Below the pieces are notes generated by a model, which ran no database searches, was not told the origin of the DNA, and saw nothing but the letters and a program-made list of their open reading frames with translations. 19,512 nucleotides of DNA. Origin: Stagonosporopsis chrysanthemi (Eukaryota > Ascomycota > Dothideomycetes > Pleosporales > Didymellaceae). How positions within the stretch are numbered: the stretch's first letter is position 1; every line of letters begins with the position of its first letter. Both the position numbers and the translations under genes were made by a program. Of this stretch, positions 1-8,933 are shown piece after piece. The DNA is taken from positions 1-19,512 of the forward strand of contig JAFISE010000334.1 in assembly GCA_022560025.1 (NCBI GenBank). Reading direction: 5' to 3'.

Positions 1-459
1 TGTAAAGTGGGGGGTTCCGCCGCTGTTGGCGGTGTGTTGCGGGGTGGTTGTGGGGGTGTCTCCCCCCCCCCCCCCCCCCCCCCATTTCCTCTTCCCTCTT
101 CTCCCATCTTCACACCCCTCCCATCCTGACCCCCCCCCCCCCCTAACAACAACAACAACAACAAACCCCTCCCTAACCCCTCCCCCCCCCAGACAAACAC
201 CCCCACCCACTTCTCCTGGACCGGCAGCATCCCGCTCCTCTTCACAGGGACCCACAGTTTCCACTTCGCCCCCTCGGCCACCACGCCCGGCGGCACGACC
301 TTCACGCAGGAAGAGCAGTTCAGCGGCGCCCTGGGGTGGCTGTTGATGGGCGATGGGGTGGTGGGGCGGCGCGCGGGGATGCGCGAGAAAACGAGGGCGA
401 CGTGGGAAAGGTTTAATGCGGATTTGAAGGCGTGGTGTGAGGGCGGGCGGGGGGAGTGA
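1..459 (+). CDS. SRPBCC (START/Bet v1-like) domain protein, C-terminal part; 5' end outside window
   Basis: This is the 3' part of a gene that begins before the window. The last exon is 193..459 (89 codons, stop TGA at 457-459). It reads TNTPTHFSWTGSIP, then LFTGTHSFHF, GTTFTQEEQFSGALGW and a Trp-rich end (ATWERFNADLKAWCE). This order, W-x-G then P-x-LF-x-G-x-H-x-F then T-x-F-x-Q-x-E-x-FSG then a final amphipathic helix, is that of the C-terminal half of SRPBCC/polyketide-cyclase-like hydrophobic-ligand-binding proteins. The preceding exon probably ends at 31 (reading VKWGVPPLLA), with donor GTGTGT at 32 and acceptor CAG at 190-192. That makes a 161-bp phase-0 intron with CTAAC branch-site candidates near 143 and 173. 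The substrate cannot be told. The family call is fairly firm; the upstream exon is inferred from phase only. Confidence 0.72.
32..192 (+). repeat. Intron with long poly-C runs and an AAC repeat
   Basis: The inferred last intron of the SRPBCC gene carries a run of 22 C (62-83), a run of 14 C (130-143), a short (AAC)n tract at about 145-163 and another C run (182-190) just before the CAG acceptor. The C runs take the place of the usual T-rich polypyrimidine tract. Homopolymer length may be misassembled. Confidence 0.75.
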
Positions 460-1322
460 GTGAAAGGGGGGAGAAGTGAGGAGTGGGGAGACGGGAGAGG
501 GGGGTTCTGGCTATGCTGGCTGCCCTTGGGGTGTGGTTTGAGGTGTGGAGCAGCGGGTGAGTTGGGGGGTTGCAGCCGCTTGGCTTGTTTCTTTTGGACA
601 CGGGTCTTGGGTAGACATGCTAGTGTCTATCGCCTGTAGATGTATGTGATTGTTTTTGAGATTGGTAAGTGCGAGTGTGAGATGTGGGCTTGTGAGTGAT
701 GAGGGGGATGCGTGGCTACTCGACGGACGCTGTGAGTTGGTGCGTGGTGACCGTCATCTGGCTGTGTAGAGCGCATCTGAGGGGGTCTTGCGGGCAGGAG
801 TTGGCGAGAGCTGGAAGTGGTCAAGGAAGCTTGGTCGGCACGTCTGCGTTGCGGGAACTGCGCAAACACACATGTGCAGACGAGAATGACGCTTGACAGC
901 CGACTGTTTCTTGTTCGTCGGTCCCGACGCTCAATCAGAGACTTAACATTGACTACAGCCTACACGAAAAACTCAGGAAAACACAATCATGTATGAATCG
1001 TTGCGTGGTATCAACCGCCGTCTCAACAGAGCGCATCCACTCTATCCACCTTCCTTGTCTTGCTCCACTGCACCGCCCTTCTTGTACCTGAGAAAGCAAC
1101 ACGAGACCGTTGTGCTCCTTGCTCCTAGCTGGATTCTACACAGCAACACCGTGCGGGCATCATAGGCGCGTCAGAGTGTGGATTTGAATGACGAGGATGT
1201 GCCTTGCTGGTATATGAAACAAGCCTCGACCCTGACCGCGAATCGACTATGCGGGCACGGCAGATCTGCGGAGAGGCGAGACGAGCAATAGGCTCGGGAT
1301 CGAATAGTCTGGACAGGGCGCT
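460..1322. other. Intergenic, convergent 3' ends
   Basis: These 863 bp lie between the stop of the SRPBCC gene (+) and the stop of the ADGF-type deaminase (-), so both 3' UTRs fall here. The first 150 bases are very G-rich on the plus strand. The ORFs are short and low-complexity, with no recognisable domain or RNA gene. Confidence 0.6.
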
Positions 1323-3581
1323 TCACGCCTTGTTCGGAACGGGGTCTCCGACAAGCGATTCCTCCAAGGCTGAGGTCTTGTACGTAGCCTCCTTGGCTGT
1401 TTCTCCCGGGTTGGTGGTAAGCATGTTGACGTAATCCGCGTCTGCTTTCTCCTTGTTAATTGTGACGCCGTCTTCTTCCATCAGGTTGCCGTATCGCTCC
1501 TCGACGACGTCGCAGAACTCGGCCCAGCTCTTCTCCAGAATCTCCAGGCCCTTGGTTTTCTCAGAGGCGGAGAGGCAGCTGTATTCTATGCTCCAGCGGG
1601 CTAGCTGCTTCCAGCTGTACAGTGTTATCGTCGGGGCTCCGACCATGATTTGGTAAAACTCGTGGGGCATGGTGTTACTGCGCTTAGTGTCAGTGCTGCA
1701 GACAGATGAAGATCGTCTTGACTCACCTGAAAAGAGATGGGTTGTCGCTGTTGACGGTGCAGGGGATTCCTGCAGCGAGAAGTTCTGGGAAGGGATGCTC
1801 TTTGATGTTTCTGCAGAGATGCAAGAGCTCATTAGAGATGGGACAGAGCTCTACGCAGATACCTGACCCCGGTTCGTTATCCTTCCGTTTGTAGTATTTC
1901 TCGACGAGGTGTGGATGTTTCATCAGCGCAAAGCCATGACCGATTCGTTTCGAGTTCAGGAGGGCGGCATCGTACAAGTTGGAGTTTTTTGGATCGGTAG
2001 AGCCGCCAGTGTCTAGGAGCGTCTCGCCAGCATGGAACAGAAAAGGGATATCGAGTGACTTGCCGCCTACAAACGTGTTTGCGCAGGTTCTCTGAAAAGC
2101 AAGGAGTTCCGATCTATAAAACCCTATGTGGTTTGGTCGGTCTTCAGCACCGACGAGGTCAAATCCTGAGCAATTAGTGAACCTCCTTGTCAAGTAATTC
2201 GAATGCTTACCGCAGATGAGGTCTGGAAATTCCAGTTTCAACTCAATGCACTGCTTCATTTCTTCTTGCATCATTTTCTTTGGAATGGAGCGCGGTGTGC
2301 AATAGATGATTTTTAGGCCGAAGGGAAACTTGTGCAACATGTTTCTCGCCTTGAGGTCTTTCTTTTTCTCCTCCACCGCAGAGAGGATGAGCTTCATCTG
2401 CTCACGATTTGTGACCTGCTCCTTGCCATCGTCACTTGGGATGGACTTGTCGAGCAGCATCGGCCTAAGCTCTGCGTACATAACCTTTTCTTTGATCATC
2501 CGCTCGATGGCATTGCCAATGTACCAAGTATATACGCTTTTGTAGTTGAGCAAACCTTTAAAGCAGCGAGTAGCTTGATTGAATCTAGCCCACACTCTGT
2601 CGAACAGTTAGCGAATGACTTTGGGAGGCGGAAAGCAACTTGCCCATTCACTGTCTGATCAGGACTATAAGCTTCGGCCGGACTGAGCACCATCTTTGAT
2701 CTTAGCCAGACCTCGGTACGGTTCAGCTTGACAGCAGGGGATGCTCCACAACAGCGTGCGTCATCTTCGAGCGCCGAGGGAAGGTGGAAGACCGGGTCAT
2801 CATGGTTATTATCATGGTTCTCGAAGAAAACCTCGTCAAACCGGTCTTGGAAATCCCTCCATTTCATCCACACCTTGAACTTCATCTCTGGTGTCCTCCA
2901 ATTGGTAGCATTTCCCGGATACTTGGTGTCAAAAATGTCGACTCCTGGCTCGACCTGCTCGGGATCCAGAACATTGAAGACGATTTCTGTTTCTTGGAGA
3001 TCCTCTTCCGTCAACAATGGCCGAATACTGCGAATATACATAGTAGGCATGTCGCGAGCCTTCTCGAGCAATTGCTCAGGGTGCAGCTCAGCGTTGAAGT
3101 GCAAATGGAGGAGGGCGCCTTTCGGCACGAGGTTGGCAATCTCGAAAAGCTTGCTTCTCTCGTTGATACGTTTCTTATTTGTGAGGAACTGCCCGCCCAT
3201 GTCGCGTGTATTCTTGCCGGGTATGGCTTCGGAGGGCAAGTTCCCGAAGACAAACTCGCGCTCATAATTCCGAACCGCATGAATAATAGCGGCAGCCTTT
3301 TTCTCCTTCTCAAAAGAAGGCGATGACTTGTGCGGCCTGGCGTCACGGTCCCAAGCATTCTTACTCTCCGTGTCTAGTAGCTGCTCGTGGAGAGAACTGT
3401 ACCGCTCGGCACTTTCATCATCTTTTACAGCTTCATCGAACATAAGCCGAGCTCCTGCTCTCTGGGACTCAATGTCCCCAGACTTGATCTCCATAACGGG
3501 AATCATGGGAACAGTTCTCCTGTCGTTTGCCAGAGTGCTCAACGCTCTTCGCTTCTTCCTTGGAGAGTCAGCTACCGTCAT
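1323..3581 (-). CDS. Adenosine deaminase, ADGF/ADA2 (CECR1-like) family, fungal intracellular type
   Basis: The spliced CDS is complement of 1323..1677, 1727..2165, 2211..2596 and 2644..3581 (2118 nt, 705 aa). It is predicted to hydrolyse adenosine or deoxyadenosine to inosine, with zinc as cofactor. Metal and catalytic motifs are all present in order: HLH (His159, His161), HAGE (His486 to Glu489), IGHG (His518) and NSDNP (Asp582). ADA2-family blocks flank them: GLLNYKSVY, DTGGSTD, NLYDAALLNSKRIGHG, GICVELCPISNELL and AGIPCTVNSD. Introns are 1678-1726 (49 bp, GTGAGT), 2166-2210 (45 bp, GTAAGC, in frame) and 2597-2643 (47 bp, GC-AG). The N-terminus has no signal peptide, unlike secreted animal ADA2, and carries a basic PRKKRR at residues 7-12. 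I chose the ATG at 3581 because upstream frames are closed. A 5' UTR intron is possible (CTAAC..CAG just before the ATG). The family is firm; the substrate is inferred. Confidence 0.92.
2597..2643 (-). other. GC-AG intron in the ADGF-type deaminase gene
   Basis: This 47-bp intron starts GCAAGT (from 2643 downward), contains GCTAAC as branch site and ends GACAG at 2597. A GC donor after AATGG joins phase 2 to A-GTG-TGG and restores VNGVWARFNQ, which fits the family. The nearest GT donor, 5 bases further on, would put a TAG stop four codons into the next exon. The non-canonical donor is therefore required by reading frame. Confidence 0.85.
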
Positions 3582-3809
3582 GACTGGCCTGTTAGGGTCG
3601 TCTGAAGATGTTCGCCGCTCACGTACAGGACTGTTGATGGAAGTCAGCTTCTTGGCTTGGTATCATAGAAGAACTTGGGTCTTCATGGCGTAGCAGAAAG
3701 ACTCACAATGCTGGTAGGCACTTCGTCCACCAGGACGTGTGGGGTTTCTCAGAATCACCAACAAGTTTAGGGTCTGGATCAACTGGCATGTCGTTACCAG
3801 TTTTTCATG

Positions 3810-3890
3810 CCGGTGAAGCAAGCCTCAATATGCAGGTCCCGTCGATGGATGTTGGTTACACAAGTATATGCTACAGCAGCCTTCACCGGT
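3810..3890. repeat. Inverted repeat CCGGTGAAG ... CTTCACCGG
   Basis: The left arm is CCGGTGAAG (3810-3818) and the right arm CTTCACCGG (3881-3889), with about 62 bases between. The right arm extends to GCCTTCACCGGT (3879-3890), whose reverse complement recurs in the 12.85-kb inverted repeat. The next bases, GGTTCGACTCC (3888-3898), match the Pol III box B consensus. The surroundings do not fold into a tRNA. Confidence 0.5.
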
Positions 3891-5102
3891 TCGACTCCCG
3901 ACTCAGTGATGAACGGGACCGATGACCGTTGTTTACTAGGTGTTTACAGATTTGCCCTTGCCGTGTGGCAGTGTGGGAGTGACTTGAATCAGGGCCTTTC
4001 AAGCAGATTTGGCGGTCTACCCAGGCGAGACGTAAGGCGAATCAAGCTGAGTCCACTGTAATCCGCTTCTCGGCCTGATGGACAGTCAGTACGTTTCTTC
4101 GGTATGATCGGTGTTGTGCACGAGCAGGCTCCAAGGCTGTCGGGGCACTGCGCCTTCTCTAGTACTCGAATTAACCGTAAGGCTGAATCACAAGACAGGT
4201 GCCTGGCAGCGTGACATTGCTTAAGGCCGACCATCGCAGCGTGCAACAAACATAACAAAGCAGATGATATTGACTGCAGACCATGTGTATCATCAGGAAG
4301 ATAGCTCGCGACTTTCTAGACAAGCTTCACAAAGCCGGCAAGAGCAGAGAGCCATCGCGTGCCTGATGAAATACCAGGCTGGTAAGGAAAGCGCACCCAC
4401 GTACATCAGCACGACCAGTTCTGTGGCCACTTCTCCTTCTCTTATAGTTTGCGATTCATGCGACGGCGCTCTCGATATGTCCTTGAGCGGATTTCGTACG
4501 TGCGCCTACCTGCCGATGCTCTGTTGTTTCATGTGTCGCCAGCTTGGCGCGTGCTGTTGTTCAGGCAATCGACGAACGGACGATCAGGAAGCTTAAGCTC
4601 CACAGCGAGGCGCAGCGTCTCAATGCACGCGGGAGGTCACAACGACAAGCGGGTCTGTATCAAAGGTGATGTCTGATGTCAAGTGCTGAGCCCGACAACC
4701 CTCGTGGTCTGCTCAGAGGCTGTGCTATGCAGCCGAATCCTAGGGCCTGCAATGTAAGCCTTCTGCCTGCCCCTCACTTCAAATCTCAGCCTGAGGCATT
4801 GCGGTGATCCAATGAACGCCGCCATAGCTGTTCACCAACGAGGCTGTGAAGCGCCCCAATTCCCGCGCTCCTCGAATGGGGCTGGCGCAGCTGGACCATT
4901 CACCGGACCACTTCCGTGTATTGCTGGCACTGCATGTGTTTCTCTCAACATCCTGAGGCGCTTGGAACGAAGGACAGTTGCTTTTGGCCCCCAACATTGT
5001 GCATGACCAAGCACGTCTGAGCGTCGTACTCGCTCGCTCTGCGCCCAAACATTCGTCACCTTGGATTTTGAGCCTCAGCTGAGCGAGTTGGCGTCTTGCC
5101 GC

Positions 5103-5235
5103 TATATAGTAGGATACCAGCCACATCCGTGCAGCACGTATCCACCCCGTGTTTCTCACCCGCGCCATTCTACCTTGTTTCTTCTTCGAGCATCGTCTTT
5201 GTGCACTTAGTCTGCCCGAGCCGCCGCGAACCAGG
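5103..5235 (+). promoter_or_regulatory. Putative core promoter and leader of the four-TM gene
   Basis: TATATAG at 5103-5109 lies about 127 bases before the ATG at 5236. A pyrimidine-rich stretch (roughly 5140-5200) follows and is a plausible transcription start zone. This is the usual layout of fungal promoters; no factor sites were identified. Confidence 0.4.
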
Positions 5236-6793
5236 ATGCATTGGCTTCAGACCGAAGAGGATGGCCACTATAGCTTGCAGTCGCTTCAGCTCGACATCGT
5301 TGGTTTTCTGGCAATCCTGGGCGAGGGTTCGGTGCTCGCAAACGCGCAAGTCTCTACACTTTCGAAATGGATTTTCCTCCCGCGGTTAATCCCCGCGCCA
5401 CAGGCCATGATGCGTCCAAGCAGACCCTTGGAACTTGAACCTGTCAAAGGCGATGTGTCAGGTGTGTGGTCTGGCAACGACAGGGGCAACATCAACTTCA
5501 TTGGAAACATTATTTGGTGAGTGAGCCTTGCTTCATTGCACTAGTGCTGGGAAGACCCTTCCCCACATGTTCGGTCCCAAATTCGAGACTCATCTGACGC
5601 CCACATGGGTTCACTTCTCAATCTTGGCTAGTGTGTGAGATGTGTGGCATTGCTAACATATGGGCAGCGATGCTAACAACCTGCCCCGACATTCGGTTCG
5701 GCTGGTCACAGTCACCCGCAAGCCAGATTCTGAACCGATCAAGGCAAAGGCATTCGGTCCCCTTACCTATGTCGCATGGCTCGGCTTTGCCCTCTCTGCC
5801 ATGTTGTTAGGCCTGTCTATTCATCTGCGCGACGGCATGTCAATTGTTTCCGTAGTAGTACTCTCGCTTCTGTCCAGCCTCATTGGCTTGGGCAACTTCT
5901 GGACACTCAAACTCACCGAACGCAAATCTAAGAAACATCTTGATTCCGCAAAAGAAAACCTGCGTAGGTCTAAAGAAGCAATGAAACACCCTGGAAAGAA
6001 TAGTGATAAGAAGAATATCGAGATGAAAAATACTGAGCGCGATGCAGGCTGCAACATCGCTTCCGCCGAGCAGGGCGAGATGCCAAAGAAGATCGAAGAC
6101 CATGTGCCTCCTGGAGATGTCGTCATCAGATACCCAAAAGGCAGCTTCCTCATCGTTCGCTGCCATGAAGATGTTGCTCGAGAGTTGTATTTCGCACCAG
6201 AAGAGATACAATACCTCATCAAGGACGCATGGATCTACCGACTTCTCAGCCTGGTAGGAACCATGATGCTGATGGGCGGTGTCATCTGCCTTGCCAACGC
6301 TAGGATCGAAAGTCAGATCGCTTGGGCTGGATCATACATGCTACTGGGCTCCGCATACTGGATCGTCGCCGCGCTTCCTCCCAAGGTCCATTGGGACACC
6401 TCATCCTACGACGTCAAACTGGAAGCCCTGTCCGATTCTATTGAGCACACGAAATCGAACATTCTTTCTCGGAGCAGGCAGTATCCCTACTCGGAGAGTG
6501 AAACGTTCACGATAGCGTTGTGGAAGGCCATCGTCGCAAGCCAAGACACTGCTTGGGTCCGCAGAAACAACCACTGCCCTGCAACGAAAGCATGGGACGA
6601 ATGGCTTGAAGATGCGAGGAATTGCCTCACTGATTTCCGAAAGCCTATGACGAAAGAAGAGAAAGACCAATCCTTGCGGGAGCAGAAATTCAATGATGTG
6701 AAGACCTGGAAGATTCCCCCATGGGATCCTAAGGAAAATCTGCAGCGTGTGTTGAAAGAACATCAAGAAAAGGATAGAAAGAAGATGAACTAG
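5236..6793 (+). CDS. Four-TM membrane protein, fungal family of unknown function
   Basis: Spliced CDS 5236..5516 and 5668..6793 gives 468 aa. The start is the first in-frame ATG (MHWLQTEEDGHYSLQ). The 151-bp intron has donor GTGAGT and branch GCTAAC with acceptor GGCAG at 5667. An in-frame TAA at 5654-5656 rules out an upstream acceptor. Residues 1-93 are a soluble region (LGEGSVLANAQVS, SKWIFLPRLIPAPQ). Hydrophobic helices lie near 126-146 and 150-172, then at 284-303 and 310-330 after a charged, Lys-rich loop (about 175-240). The C-terminal 135 residues are soluble and charged. This layout resembles a lineage-restricted ascomycete family that I recall only as hypothetical membrane proteins. 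Its role and location are unknown, and no catalytic motif is visible. Confidence 0.82.
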
Positions 6794-7251
6794 TCGTATT
6801 GCGATGTGGCATCACTGGAGCTTATTATTTGTTGCATGGCATGGCATAGCGTTGGAGCTCGAACGACCTCACGAAGATACACGATACGGATACAACTTGA
6901 TATTTGCGCATTGCATCTTTGAGCGACCATTTTTGTTGTATAGCTAGCATTCCTATTGTTTTGAATTTGCGCTTAGCGTGCATTGTTATACGAATCGCTC
7001 TTTCAATCAAACTCTTGGATGTCTTGACTCGAGCAAACCTTAGGCCCTATTGAACAAGACTCTCGCACCCACCTCTTGTGGGCACTGCCTTGCAATCATC
7101 AGTCAAGACGTTGCGTGGCATAACCTGCCAGTGCGCAACGCAACACATGAGTGCATCACACGAGCTTGAGTACTTGACTCACGCAGGCAGCATACCGGCA
7201 CAGCCCTCCACCGCCAGCCTCGGAACATGGAGTACTATCCTCTCTCGGGAC
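6794..7251. other. Intergenic, convergent 3' ends
   Basis: These 458 bp lie between the stop of the four-TM gene (+) and the stop of RRP46 (-). The first part (6820-7000) is relatively AT-rich, as expected for 3' UTR and polyadenylation signals. No gene was seen. Confidence 0.6.
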
Positions 7252-8070
7252 TCAGGTAGCGCTCTTCCACCGCTGCTCGTATTGCACCTTCTTCCTCACA
7301 ACCTCCCTCAGCCACTTCTCCAGATTCTGGCTCTGCACAGCCCCATCAATCTCCATGCTGTCGCCTAAACTAACGCCGCCCTCGTCCTCCTCCTTACAGC
7401 ACACCTCCTCGGCCAGCTCGCACGCCTCCTCCCACTCCTCGTAGCCGAACTTCCCGTCGCTCTCGTTCAGCAGCAGCCGCCTGTCCCCACTGAACGCAAA
7501 CACGTGTGTCGACCTGATCGGCTTGGCGCGCAGCAGCTCGTTCGCGGTGGGGCTCAGCAGCATAGCCGAGTCCTTTGTTTTCGAGGAAGGGTAGGCGACA
7601 AGGACGGAGGTCAGTGTTGTGGATAGCGGGATCGAGGCAGATAGCAAGCTGAGGAACGCTGTGTGGAGGAGATGCGGGAGGAGTGTGAGGCTCGTGTTTA
7701 CGCCCGTCGAGGCGTCTTCTTCGGGCAGGCTGCGCACTTGCAATGTGATCTGGACGAGTGTGCGGGGGATGAGGCGTGTGAGGATGATGCTGCGTAGAGT
7801 GTTGTGTAGGAGGGTTTCTAGGTGGCGCTCTCGCGGTGCTGCGGATCATCAGTCATGACTTTCTCGTTCTGCTTGTGGGATGATCGTACTTCCTACGCCT
7901 GCAGACGGCCTTACGTTCACCTCTAATGTGGCTTCTTCTGGCTGCTCGTCGCGGCGCTGTACTTCGATTGGGCCATTGACTGCGCCGATGATGGAGTAGC
8001 CCTTGTATGTGTATGTCGCCGAGCCGTCAGCGCGGTTAAGATGTGTGAGGGTAACTTCTGGCGCGACCAT
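7252..8070 (-). CDS. RRP46: Exosome complex subunit RRP46 (RNase PH-like)
   Basis: Spliced CDS complement of 7252..7838 and 7890..8070 gives 255 aa. RRP46 is one of six RNase PH-fold subunits of the nine-subunit exosome ring, which channels RNA to Rrp44/Rrp6 in nucleus and cytoplasm. The N-terminus shows the family signature LNRADGSATYTYKGYSIIGA, then GPIEVQRRDEQPEEATLEV, VRPSAGVG and RERHLE. The RERHLE block lies across the intron (7839-7889, 51 bp, phase 1, donor GTACGA, acceptor CCGCAG), which confirms the junction as GVGTPRERHLE. Phosphorolytic residues of bacterial RNase PH are not expected; eukaryotic RRP46 is structural. An acidic insertion (about residues 193-226) precedes the C-terminal helix. 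Start chosen at ATG 8070, since upstream in-frame sequence is not conserved-looking. It is divergent from PEX4. Confidence 0.9.
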
Positions 8071-8363
8071 TGTGTAGGTAAGGAAAGACGGGTTCACGGT
8101 CTGCGCTCGAATCTCGAAAATGAGATCACCACCACATGCGACCAGGATCCAAAAACTTGGGTGGGGCCTCCGAGCTTGGGGCAACGAATGGCAGGAGCCC
8201 TGGGCCGAGGTGCTGTTCGGAGCTGGCGATCATCAAGTGCCAGCGTGCCAGCTCGTAGAAACATCGTAAATACTATTCGACTATACATCAAACAAGGTCT
8301 ATTCGAATCGCTTGAAGCTGTTCAGGATATTACTCTGGTCTACACACTGATAAACCGCAAACC
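8071..8363. promoter_or_regulatory. Shared divergent promoter of RRP46 and PEX4
   Basis: Only 293 bp separate the two ATGs, so both promoters and both 5' leaders must lie here unless they overlap coding DNA. I see no clear TATA box. The PEX4 ATG has a strong fungal context (AAACCATGG). Confidence 0.6.
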
Positions 8364-8933
8364 ATGGCCGGCTCATCGCGCGGCGCAACCAAGCGCCTCA
8401 TGACTGAGCTTCAAACCTACCAAAAGGACCCAAACGAAGAGCTTATCGACCTGGGCCCAGCAGACGAAGATGTAATGCACTGGCGCGCAGTGATGAAAGG
8501 CGTAGAGGGCACAGCATACGAAGGTACACACCCCCATCCCTTCCTCCAACATCTTCCACCAGCACAGCCCTCCCTCACTACAAACTACACATGCTGACTC
8601 CCAACAGGCGGCACATGGCTCCTCGACATCCACGTCCCCGCAACGTACCCCAACTCCCCGCCCTCGGTGCGCTTCATAACGCCCATCTGCCACCCGAACG
8701 TCGACTTCAAGACGGGCGAGATCTGCCTCGATCTGCTCAAGACGAGCTGGACACCGGCGTATACAATTGCCACGACCATGACGAGCATACATCAGCTGTT
8801 GACCAGCGCCGAGCCGGACAGCCCGCTGAATGTGGACATTGCGCAGCTGTTTAGGCAGGGCGATTATGTGGGCGCCGAGGCGCTGATTAGGTTCTATACC
8901 GAGACGGAGAGGTATACAGGGAGGGGAAGGTGA
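8364..8933 (+). CDS. PEX4: Peroxisomal ubiquitin-conjugating enzyme E2, PEX4
   Basis: Spliced CDS 8364..8523 and 8608..8933 gives 161 aa, the usual size of a bare UBC domain. PEX4 is tethered to peroxisomes by Pex22 and mono-ubiquitinates the import receptor Pex5 so that it can be recycled. Visible E2 landmarks are the N-terminal helix (ATKRLMTELQTYQ), YEGGTWLLDIHVP, PNSPPSVRF, HPN at 82-84 and the catalytic Cys93 in KTGEICLDLL. WTPAYT and PDSPLNVDIAQL follow. The Thr-Ser-Trp-Thr-Pro-Ala-Tyr stretch and the GDYVGAEALIRFYTE tail point to PEX4 rather than other E2s. The 84-bp intron (8524-8607, phase 1) has donor GTACAC, branch GCTGAC and acceptor CAACAG. E2 identity is certain; the PEX4 assignment is strong but recalled, not aligned. 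Confidence 0.9.

Larger units (their letters stand above)
3582..5235. other. Intergenic between divergent genes; no supported gene
   Basis: These 1654 bp separate the deaminase (-) from the four-TM protein gene (+), so both promoters are here. The ORFs (for example on plus at 4264-4596 and on minus at 4779-5168) are short, overlap other frames and resemble nothing known to me. An inverted repeat with a box-B-like sequence lies at 3810-3898. The last 130 bases carry the TATA-like motif and CT-rich leader of the next gene. Confidence 0.55.

Noticed and set aside
3800..3905. Possible tRNA gene at the GGTTCGACTCC box B
   Set aside because: The T stem pairs in only three of five positions, and no acceptor-stem partner for the sequence after it is found upstream.
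4061..4090. CTTCTCGGCCT resembling the 5' end of U2 snRNA
   Set aside because: The match stops after 11 bases; the branch-site-pairing region and Sm site do not follow.
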